Positions 7,785-14,834 of a stretch of 47,857 bases of DNA are shown here, piece by piece. The notes under the pieces were generated by a model. It had not been told where the DNA came from, made no database searches, and worked only from the letters and a program-made list of their open reading frames with translations. Source of the stretch: Sphingomonas sp. Its GTDB lineage: Bacteria; Pseudomonadota; Alphaproteobacteria; Sphingomonadales; Sphingomonadaceae. The DNA is taken from assembly GCA_019753375.1 (NCBI GenBank), contig JAIELC010000072.1, positions 1-47,857 of the forward strand. Reading direction: 5' to 3'. A program made the position numbers and the translations under genes. Numbering within the stretch: the first letter of the stretch is position 1; each line of letters opens with the position of its first letter.

Positions 7785-8993
7785 ATGGCCACGACGCCCG
7801 AAACAATGACCGCCGACCAGCCTTTAACGCTGACTCCGCCTGATCCGGTGCCGGTCGTGGCACCCGAAAAGGCAGCCGGGCTGGTGCCGGTGGATGCCGG
7901 CACCCGCAGCCAGCTGGAAGAAAAGGTTGACGGCTTCATCACCGATCTGGTCGCGCAGGACGTCAATTCGCCCGAATTTGGCAAGCGGGTGGATGCCATT
8001 GCAGCCATGGGTCAAAAGGAAATCCGCGATGCGTCGGGCCAGTCCAACCGGTTCCTCGACCGGCCGGTCAAGGCGATGGACAAGGATTCCGGCGTCGGCA
8101 GCAATCTGGCCGAGCTGCGCCGCACCATCGAACAGCTCGATCCCGGCAAGGGCGGCAGCCTGACCACCAGCCGCAAGCTGTTCGGGGTGATCCCGTTTGG
8201 CAATAAGATGCGGAATTATTTCGACAAATATAAGTCGTCACAAAGCCATATCTCGGCGATTCTGAAAAGCCTGGGTTCGGGTAAGGACGAACTGCTGATG
8301 GACAATGCGGCGATCGACACCGAACGCGCCAATCTGTGGACGTCGATGGGCCGGCTGGAGCAGATGATTGTCCTTGCCAAGACCATGGACGCCAAGCTGG
8401 AGGACAAGGCCAATGAGCTGGATCACACCGATCCCGCCAAAGCCAAGGCAATCCGCGAAACCGCGCTGTTCTATGTCCGCCAGCGCACGCAGGATCTGCT
8501 GACCCAGATGGCGGTCACGGTGCAGGGCTATCTGGCGCTTGATCTGGTCAAAAAGAACAATGTCGAGCTGGTCAAGGGCGTCGACCGGGCATCGACCACA
8601 ACCGTTGCGGCGCTGCGTACCGCGGTTACGGTGGCGCAGGCGCTGACCAACCAGAAGCTGGTGCTCGAACAAATCACCCAGCTCAACGCCACGACCGCCG
8701 GGATCATCGATTCGACCGGGGCCCTGCTCAAAAGCCAGACCGCGGCGATACATGAGCAGGCGGCGGCATCCACCATCCCGCTCGAAACGCTGCAGCGTGC
8801 CTTCCAGAATATCTATGATACGATGGATGCCATCGACACGTTCAAACTGAAAGCGCTCGACAGCATGAAGACGACCGTCACCGCGCTTTCGGGTGAAGTC
8901 GAAAAGTCCAAGGGCTATATCGCCCGTGCCGAGGGAGCGACGCAAAATCAGGTCTCTGGCCCGGCGGACACGTTCAAGCTTGAGGCGGTGTAA
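7785..8993 (+). CDS. TelA/KlaA family toxic anion resistance protein
   Basis: 402-residue soluble, mostly helical protein of the TelA (KlaA/YaaN/YceH) family, first linked to tellurite resistance and probably involved in envelope stress. After a Pro-rich N-terminus come 'LFGVIPFGNKMRNYFDKYKS', where this family usually has a similar G-FG-K---Y motif. Also typical are 'LWTSMGRLEQMIVLAK', 'ETALFYVRQRTQDLLTQMAV' and 'GYLALDLVKKNNVELVKGVDRA'. The start at 7785 is preferred over ATG 7773 because GGAGAC at 7775-7780 is correctly spaced. Its stop overlaps the next start by one base (TAATG), so the downstream membrane partner is translationally coupled. Confidence 0.88.
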   Translation: MATTPETMTADQPLTLTPPDPVPVVAPEKAAGLVPVDAGTRSQLEEKVDGFITDLVAQDVNSPEFGKRVDAIAAMGQKEIRDASGQSNRFLDRPVKAMDKDSGVGSNLAELRRTIEQLDPGKGGSLTTSRKLFGVIPFGNKMRNYFDKYKSSQSHISAILKSLGSGKDELLMDNAAIDTERANLWTSMGRLEQMIVLAKTMDAKLEDKANELDHTDPAKAKAIRETALFYVRQRTQDLLTQMAVTVQGYLALDLVKKNNVELVKGVDRASTTTVAALRTAVTVAQALTNQKLVLEQITQLNATTAGIIDSTGALLKSQTAAIHEQAAASTIPLETLQRAFQNIYDTMDAIDTFKLKALDSMKTTVTALSGEVEKSKGYIARAEGATQNQVSGPADTFKLEAV

Positions 8994-9688
8994 TGACCGA
9001 TGTCGACCGGCAGATTGCGCGTTCTGCCGAACTGCTGAACCGGACTTCGGCGACCTATCGTCAGGGTTTGGTGCGCCAGCAGCGGACGCAAAGCATCGCC
9101 CGCCGGCTGACCCGGATCGCGGTTGCCGATGCGGCTATCCTGATCGCGGCTGTGATCATCGGCTTTGTGATGCCGCTGGGCATGTTTGGCGCCCTTGCGG
9201 TCATGGGGTTGCTGATCGCCACGACGTTGATGCTCGCCATCTTTCCAACGGCATCGGCCCCGACGCCCGAAAAGCTGCGCGACGTCGATATTCGCGCGCT
9301 CCCGGCACAGACCCAGGCCTGGCTGTAGACACAGCGCCCCGCCCTGCCCGCCCCCGCCATTACGCTGGTCGATCAGATCGGCGCTCGGCTCCATACCTTG
9401 TCGCCACAGCTGGCAATGCTGCGTGACGAAGACCCCGCGGCCCAGGAAGTACGCAAGCTGGTCGGCGAACAGCTACCCGAATTTCTAAAGGGCTATGCAC
9501 AGGTCCCGCCGCCGCTGCGCGGGGTTGAACGCAACGGGCGCACGCCGGATGCGCAACTGGTTGACGGGCTGAAGGTAATCGATGATCAGATTGCTGAAAT
9601 GACCGCGCAGCTTGCGCAGGGGTCGCTCGACAGCCTTGAGACGCGCGGGCGCTTCCTTGAGATCAAATATCGCGGAGATGATGCGTGA
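8993..9688 (+). pseudogene. TelA-partner membrane protein interrupted by an in-frame amber codon
   Basis: One continuous frame is broken once, by TAG at 9326-9328. Before the stop, 111 residues contain a basic N-terminus and two adjacent membrane helices ('AAILIAAVIIGFVMP' and 'GALAVMGLLIATTLMLAIF'). After it the same frame continues without a gap for 120 residues ('TQRPALPAPAITLVDQIGAR' and on to 'ETRGRFLEIKYRGDDA'), a soluble helical domain. Coding-like composition continues across the stop, and TAG is one base away from CAG or GAG. The two-helix plus soluble layout next to TelA recalls XpaC-like partner proteins, but I do not recognise the family. Alternatives are two separate proteins (restart near ATG 9416), amber suppression or a sequencing error. 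Confidence 0.7.
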
Positions 9689-10332
9689 CGCGGCCGATGA
9701 CGATCGATTTTGTCTCCGATGTCTCGTGCCCTTGGTGCGTGATTGGGTTGGGATCGCTGGAAGCGGCGATCGACAAGGCGCGCGACGTGATTGATCCGAC
9801 CATCACCTTCCACCCGTTCGAGCTCAATCCGGCCATGGGGCCCGACGGGCAAAATATTGGCGAACATATTGCCGAGAAATATGGCTCGACACCCGAGCAA
9901 TCCGCCAGCAATCGCGCGCGGATCAGGGACAGCGCCGCCGCTTTGGGGTTCACCATGAACACCGGGCCCGACAGCCGCATCTACAACACGTTCGATGCGC
10001 ATCGATTGCTGCACTGGGCCAAATCCCAAGGCGCGCAGCACGCGCTCAAGATGCGGCTCTTTCGCCTCTATTTTACTGAAGGCGGCAACCCATCGGACCA
10101 TGAACAGCTGGTCGCCGCGGCGGTCGATATCGGCTTGGATGGCGATGACGCGCGCGACGTTCTGGTATCAGACCGCTATGCCGGCGATGTGCGCGCCGAA
10201 GAACAATTCTGGCAGCAACAGGGGATTACTGCCGTGCCGGCGGTCATCATCGACCAGAAATATCTGATCATGGGTGGGCAGCCAGCCGAAGCGTTCGAAC
10301 GGGCGCTCAGGAAAATCGCGGCGGAAAGCTGA
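9685..10332 (+). CDS. DsbA family oxidoreductase (FrnE-like)
   Basis: 215 residues. A thioredoxin-fold protein with the CPWC active site (C15-C18) in 'DFVSDVSCPWCVIGL', a helical insertion and the C-terminal 'GITAVPAVIIDQKYLIMGGQ' with the cis-proline loop (V-P). This is the FrnE/DsbA-like cytoplasmic group, which has no signal peptide; such proteins act as disulfide isomerases or in polyketide-type chemistry. The start is GTG 9685, with GGAG at 9674-9677; the start overlaps the stop of the preceding gene, so it is the third gene of the TelA operon. ATG 9697 is a possible alternative start. Confidence 0.9.
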   Translation: MTRPMTIDFVSDVSCPWCVIGLGSLEAAIDKARDVIDPTITFHPFELNPAMGPDGQNIGEHIAEKYGSTPEQSASNRARIRDSAAALGFTMNTGPDSRIYNTFDAHRLLHWAKSQGAQHALKMRLFRLYFTEGGNPSDHEQLVAAAVDIGLDGDDARDVLVSDRYAGDVRAEEQFWQQQGITAVPAVIIDQKYLIMGGQPAEAFERALRKIAAES

Positions 10333-10334
10333 CG

Positions 10335-11621
10335 CTATTTCGCGGCGTCAATCGCGATCGTGGCAGTCCCTGGCAGCTCCGCCTTCATCGACGCCGCGAC
10401 CATTTCTGCGCCTTCCATCGCGCGCAACACATTGCCGCCGGCCAGCTTGGCGACATCGGTATCGCTCCAGCCGCGCCGCATCAGTTCCATCAGCAGCGCG
10501 GGATAGGTATCGACATCTTCAAGCCCCACGGGAAGGTCGTTGCCCAACCCATCAAAGTCCGATCCCAGCCCGACATGGTCGACGCCTGCCACTTTGGCGA
10601 TATGGTCGATATGGTCGGCAACTTCGGCAAGCGTGACCTTGGGCTTGGGATGATCGGCCATCCATTGCTTCAACGCTGCGTCAGCCTTTTCCGGCTGGCC
10701 GATATAGAGCCCGCCAAAGGGCGGCGTGTTCAGCCTTGCCCGTTCAGCGGCCAGATCCGCCGACCAATGGCGGGCCGCTTCCGACACATAATTGGGGGCA
10801 AAATTGACCATCACCACGCCCCCATTGGCGGCGACGAGTTTCAGCACCGTGTCCGACACATCGCGCGGGTGATCATCGAGCGCGCGGGCGCTGGAGTGCG
10901 AAAAGATGACCGGCGCCTTGGTGATCCGCAGCGCATCGATCATCGTTGCTTCGCTGACATGGCTCAGATCGACCAGCATGCCGAGCCGGTTGAGTTCATG
11001 GACCACTGCCTCACCATAGGCGGTCAGTCCGTCATGTTTGGGATTGTCGGTCGCTGAATCCGCCCAGTCGATCGTCAGCGAATGGGTCAAGGTCAGATAA
11101 CCGGCGCCAAGCCGGTGATAGGTCCGCAGCACCGACAGGTCGTTGGCGATCTGCCCGCCGCCTTCGACGCCCATCAGCGACGCGATCTTGCCCGCCTTGT
11201 GGATGCGGCGGACATCGGCGGCGGTCCGCGCCAGTTCAAAGCTTTGCGGATAGCGGGTGACAATATCGTAGACCAGGTCGATCTGGTCGAGCGTTGCCTT
11301 GACCTGATCAAGCGGTGGCAGGCTGGCAGGAACATAGACCGACCAGAACTGGCCACCGACCATGCCCTTTTTCAGGCGAACAATGTCGGTATTGTATCGC
11401 TTGTCGCCGGTGTCGGGCAATTTGGTCAGATCGATCGTCCAGCGCTTTTCCCCCGCTTGTCCGGTCAGCGTTTCCGGCCAGTCATTGTGGCCGTCGATCA
11501 GCGGTGTCGCCTTGAGCACGCGGGCCACGCGCGCTGCATAATCGGACGATTTGGCGGTTTGGGCGCCGGCGGGGGTGGCGATCAGCGCGACGAGCGCGGT
11601 AGCGGCAAAGATTTTGTCCAT
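10335..11621 (-). CDS. membrane dipeptidase (peptidase M19)
   Basis: 428 residues with a signal peptide (MDKIFAATALVALIATPAGA). It belongs to the M19 renal dipeptidase family, binuclear zinc enzymes that hydrolyse dipeptides, including some with D-residues. Visible are 'LIDGHNDWPE' (H45 and D47, zinc ligands), 'GVEGGGQI' (bridging Glu), 'TLTHSLTIDWADSATD', 'DLSHVSE' and 'VIFSHSSARALDDHPRDVSD' (later His ligands), and 'HVGLGSDFDGLGN'. A periplasmic role in peptide scavenging is expected. It is the last gene of a minus-strand run and converges with the DsbA-like gene with only two bases between the stops. Confidence 0.94.
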   Translation of the reverse strand: MDKIFAATALVALIATPAGAQTAKSSDYAARVARVLKATPLIDGHNDWPETLTGQAGEKRWTIDLTKLPDTGDKRYNTDIVRLKKGMVGGQFWSVYVPASLPPLDQVKATLDQIDLVYDIVTRYPQSFELARTAADVRRIHKAGKIASLMGVEGGGQIANDLSVLRTYHRLGAGYLTLTHSLTIDWADSATDNPKHDGLTAYGEAVVHELNRLGMLVDLSHVSEATMIDALRITKAPVIFSHSSARALDDHPRDVSDTVLKLVAANGGVVMVNFAPNYVSEAARHWSADLAAERARLNTPPFGGLYIGQPEKADAALKQWMADHPKPKVTLAEVADHIDHIAKVAGVDHVGLGSDFDGLGNDLPVGLEDVDTYPALLMELMRRGWSDTDVAKLAGGNVLRAMEGAEMVAASMKAELPGTATIAIDAAK

Positions 11622-11657
11622 GGCCTGAGCCTAGGCACCGGATCCGCAATCGGCAAG

Positions 11658-12461
11658 TCAGCGCGGCGCGAGCGCCTTTGCCCGATCCGCCAGCCGGTCG
11701 ACCGCAGCCGCATGAATGCCTGGCGTCGTGGCCAACAGCCCGAACGCCTGGGCGCTGGGCGTGTTAAAGGCAATCATGTTCCCAAAGGCATCCGATACTT
11801 TCGCCCCTGCTTCGGTCGCGATCAGCGCGGCGGCCGCGATATCCCATTCAAATCCCCAGCGCAGCGTGGCGACCAGATCCGCCTCGTCGGCAGCAACCAT
11901 GCCAATCCGTAGCGCAATCGAATTGGGTTTATCGACCATCACCAGATCGGCATCGTTGCGCGGCAATTGATCGGTCGGGACACGCGACCCGACGAAATCG
12001 GTGCGATTGCCGGCGGCTATGGTGACGCCATTGCGGGTGGCGCCGCCGCCCAGCACGGCGCGCCATTGTTCGTGCCGCGCGGGCGCATCAAGGACGCCGA
12101 CAACCGGCACGCCGCCATCAACCAGCGCGATCGACACCGCCCAGCCCGGCCGGCCGCGCAGATAATCGCGCGTGCCATCAATCGGATCAACCACCCACAG
12201 CCGGTTGCAGGCAAGCCGATCAGGGTTGTCGGCAGTTTCTTCCGACAGCCAGCCGGCGGCCGCATCGATCGCCGTCAGCCGCGCCTTGATCAGCGCGTTC
12301 ACTTCCAGATCGATATCGCTGACCGGATTGCCCGGCGATTTTTCCCAGCGCGCAAAATCATCGGTCCAGCGCGCAAGTGCCAGGGCGCCTGCTTCGGCCG
12401 CGACGTCGGCGATCGCATCGGCCAGGCGGTTGATCAGGCCATTGTCCAGATCGTCAGCCAC
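11658..12461 (-). CDS. inositol monophosphatase/CysQ family phosphatase
   Basis: 267 residues of the Mg-dependent, lithium-sensitive phosphatase superfamily. It shows 'VSDIDLEVNALIKARL', 'WLSEETADN' (E74-E75-T76), 'VVDPIDGTRDYLRGRPGWAV' (metal-binding DPIDGT, 92-97) and, near the C-terminus, 'GFEWDIAAAALIATEAGAKV' (WD-AA motif). Substrates in the family include inositol phosphates, histidinol phosphate and 3'-phosphoadenosine 5'-phosphate; the short N-terminus and 'SEE' pattern resemble CysQ-type proteins, but I cannot assign one. Translation begins at a GTG overlapping the end of the upstream pmbA gene by 8 bp, so the two are coupled. Confidence 0.9.
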   Translation of the reverse strand: MADDLDNGLINRLADAIADVAAEAGALALARWTDDFARWEKSPGNPVSDIDLEVNALIKARLTAIDAAAGWLSEETADNPDRLACNRLWVVDPIDGTRDYLRGRPGWAVSIALVDGGVPVVGVLDAPARHEQWRAVLGGGATRNGVTIAAGNRTDFVGSRVPTDQLPRNDADLVMVDKPNSIALRIGMVAADEADLVATLRWGFEWDIAAAALIATEAGAKVSDAFGNMIAFNTPSAQAFGLLATTPGIHAAAVDRLADRAKALAPR

Positions 12462-13800
12462 TCGCCACCGTCATCCCATCAACTCTAAGCGTCGGGGCAT
12501 TGATGCCATAGCGAAACGTCAGGTCATTGGCGGGCGTCAGCTGGCGGAACATATCGATCAGATTGCCCGCGATGGTGAATTCGGCGACCGGCGTGGTGAT
12601 CTGGCCGTTCTGGATACGAAAGCCCGATGCGCCGCGGCTGTAATCCCCGGTCACGCCATTGACGCCCATACCGATCAGTTCGTTGACGTACACACCGTCG
12701 ACAATGTCCTCGATCAGCGTTGCAACGGGCATGATGCCGGGTTCGAAATACAGATTGCTCGTCGACACGCCCGGCGCGCCGCCGCCGCCGCGGCCGGCAT
12801 GGCCGGTCGGTTCCAGCCCCAGCTGGCGGGCCGATGCGCTGTCGAGCAGCCAGGTTTGCAGCACGCCATGGTCGACAATCGCGACCGGGCCGACGGGCAA
12901 GCCTTCGCCGTCAAAAGGATGGGACCGCAGGCCGTGCGGCTGGTGGGGATCATCGCGGACGGTAATGCCAGCGGCGAAAATCGCGGTGCCCAGCGCATCG
13001 ATCAGAAAGCTTGTCTTGCGGGTAATCGACGATCCGGCAATGGCGCCGACAAGATGGCCGAGCAGGCTGTTGCCGACGCGCGGATCGAACACCACCGGCA
13101 TCATGCCGCTTGCCAACCGCCCCGGGTTGATCCGCGCCACCGCGCGCTCACCGGCGCGGCGTCCGATATCGGCGGCCGCGTCCAGCCGGTGCAGGTGCCG
13201 CGCACTGTGATAATCATAGTCGCGTTGCATATCGCCGCCGCTGCCCGCCAGCACGCTGGCCGAAACGCCGTGGCTCGACACGGTATAGGCCCCGGCAAAG
13301 CCGTGGCTGGTGGCCAGCGCCATCACCGACCGGCCGACGCTGGCGCTGCCGCCTTCGCTGTTGGTCACACCCGGTACGGCGCGCGCCGCGTCCTCTGCTT
13401 CCATCGCCCTGGCGCGCAGCGCTTCGGGCGCGACATCGCCGCCATCGTCAAGGTCGAGCATCGGCGGCGCGCCCTTCATCAACCGTCCTTCGGGCGCCAG
13501 ACCTGCCCAGGCATCCTCGGGCGCCTCGCGCGCCATCGCGATCGCGCGATCGACCAGAACCGCCATTGCATCACTGGAGAGATCCGACGTTGACGCGCTG
13601 GCGCTGCGCTTGCCGACAAATACCCGCAGCCCCAGCGCTTCGCTTTCCGATCGACCGACATCTTCAAGCTTGCCCAGCCGAACCGATACATCGGTGGACG
13701 CATCGGCGTGGAACACGGCATCGGCGGCATCGGCCCCTGCCTTGACGGCGCGGGCGACAATTTCCTGTGCCCGGTCACGGGCCTGATCAGCAGTCTGCAT
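12454..13800 (-). CDS. pmbA: TldD/PmbA family metalloprotease component (PmbA/TldE)
   Basis: 448 residues. PmbA (TldE) forms a heterodimer with TldD that degrades unfolded leader peptides, as in microcin B17 maturation and CcdA turnover. The family pattern is clear: 'VRLGKLEDVGRSESEALGLR', 'SASTSDLS', 'YDYHSARHLHRLD', 'MPVVFDPRVGNSLLGHLVGA', a DGEGLP segment and the C-terminal 'GVNGVTGDYSRGASGFRIQN'. The HExxxH zinc motif belongs to TldD and is absent here, as expected. No tldD is in the window. The gene lies 30 bp after ubiA on the same strand and overlaps the phosphatase gene downstream. Confidence 0.93.
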   Translation of the reverse strand: MQTADQARDRAQEIVARAVKAGADAADAVFHADASTDVSVRLGKLEDVGRSESEALGLRVFVGKRSASASTSDLSSDAMAVLVDRAIAMAREAPEDAWAGLAPEGRLMKGAPPMLDLDDGGDVAPEALRARAMEAEDAARAVPGVTNSEGGSASVGRSVMALATSHGFAGAYTVSSHGVSASVLAGSGGDMQRDYDYHSARHLHRLDAAADIGRRAGERAVARINPGRLASGMMPVVFDPRVGNSLLGHLVGAIAGSSITRKTSFLIDALGTAIFAAGITVRDDPHQPHGLRSHPFDGEGLPVGPVAIVDHGVLQTWLLDSASARQLGLEPTGHAGRGGGGAPGVSTSNLYFEPGIMPVATLIEDIVDGVYVNELIGMGVNGVTGDYSRGASGFRIQNGQITTPVAEFTIAGNLIDMFRQLTPANDLTFRYGINAPTLRVDGMTVASG

Positions 13801-13830
13801 CGTCGCGACTTAGGAGCGGATGCGCCGAAT

Positions 13831-14751
13831 TCAAAGTGCTGATGCGCCGCCAACGACCACACAGGCCGCAAACATCAGCAACCCGGCCAACCGGTTCGAC
13901 CGAAATCGCGCCAGCGCACCTGCCCCATCATCTGGATCAAGCGTTACGACTTGCCAGCCAAGGTGCGTCGCCACCGGCACCAAGGCGACCAGCACCAGCG
14001 GATCGGGCCGGACAATCCAAAAGGCAGCCGCCCAGAATCCGACCGCAACCGCATAAAAACCCGCCGTCCCGGCCTTGACGTGACTCCCCATCGCGCGCGC
14101 TGATGATCGGATGCCGACCAGTGCATCATCCTCACGGTCCTGCAACGAATAGACGGTGTCGTAACCAATCACCCAGGCGATCGATCCGGCATAGAGCAGC
14201 AGGCCAGCCAGCCCCAGCGTTCCCGCCACATCCGACCAGCCGACCAGCGCCGCCCATGAAAACACGATCCCCAGCCACGCCTGGGGCCACCAGGTAAGGC
14301 GCTTCATGAAGGGATAGGCCGCCACAGGGGCGAGGCTGCACATCGCGACCACGGCCGCATAGACATGCAGCTGGACCAGAACAACCAGCCCGATCAGGCA
14401 CAACATCACCAGCCAGACCCACGCCGCCGTTACCGACACCGCGCCGCTCGCGAGGGGACGGCTGCGCGTACGGGCGACTTTACGGTCAAGGTCGCGGTCG
14501 ATGATATCGTTATAGACGCACCCGGCACCCCGCATCGCAATCGACCCGAGCAACAGCCACAGCACCAGATCCCAGCGCGCGACGGTGCCCCCTGCCAGTG
14601 CCACCGCCCAGCCACCGGGCCAGAACAGCAGCCACCAGCCGATCGGCCGATCAAACCGGGCCAGCATGGCATAATCGCGGATTGGCGGCGGCAATCTGCC
14701 CATCAGACCGCGATGCTGGGTATCAGGGACGATCTCTGCCGGCGTTGCCAT
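13831..14751 (-). CDS. ubiA: 4-hydroxybenzoate polyprenyltransferase (ubiquinone biosynthesis)
   Basis: 306-residue integral membrane prenyltransferase that attaches the polyprenyl tail to 4-hydroxybenzoate. Both Asp-rich motifs are present: 'GAGCVYNDIIDRDLDRKVAR' (NDxxDxxxD) followed by 'TRSRPLASG', and 'GYDTVYSLQDREDDALVGIR'. The N-terminal 'ARFDRPIGWWLLFWPGGWA' is typical of UbiA, and about eight or nine membrane segments are visible. The start at 14751 (MATPAEIVPDTQHRG) gives a family-like N-terminus; an alternative ATG at 14820 would place 23 extra residues inside an 18-bp tandem duplication. Likely cotranscribed with pmbA. Confidence 0.93.
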   Translation of the reverse strand: MATPAEIVPDTQHRGLMGRLPPPIRDYAMLARFDRPIGWWLLFWPGGWAVALAGGTVARWDLVLWLLLGSIAMRGAGCVYNDIIDRDLDRKVARTRSRPLASGAVSVTAAWVWLVMLCLIGLVVLVQLHVYAAVVAMCSLAPVAAYPFMKRLTWWPQAWLGIVFSWAALVGWSDVAGTLGLAGLLLYAGSIAWVIGYDTVYSLQDREDDALVGIRSSARAMGSHVKAGTAGFYAVAVGFWAAAFWIVRPDPLVLVALVPVATHLGWQVVTLDPDDGAGALARFRSNRLAGLLMFAACVVVGGASAL

Positions 14752-14800
14752 GTCCGTTGCGGTACGAAGCGCGCGGGTCCAGTGCAAGTGGGCGATGACT

Positions 14801-14833
14801 ATCGACAGGCGTGTGACCATCGACAGGCGTGTG
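14801..14833. repeat. 18-bp tandem duplication between a receptor gene and ubiA
   Basis: ATCGACAGGCGTGTG occurs at 14801-14815 and again at 14819-14833, spaced by ACC, so the unit is 18 bp. It sits immediately downstream of the receptor stop codon (14835-14837) and upstream of the ubiA start, in the ubiA leader. It may be simple slippage. Confidence 0.7.
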
Positions 14834-14834
14834 G

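Noticed and set aside
12172..13593. 473-codon plus-strand open frame opposite pmbA and the phosphatase gene
   Set aside because: Antisense to conserved proteins; composition rich in Arg, Ala and His as expected for a shadow frame.
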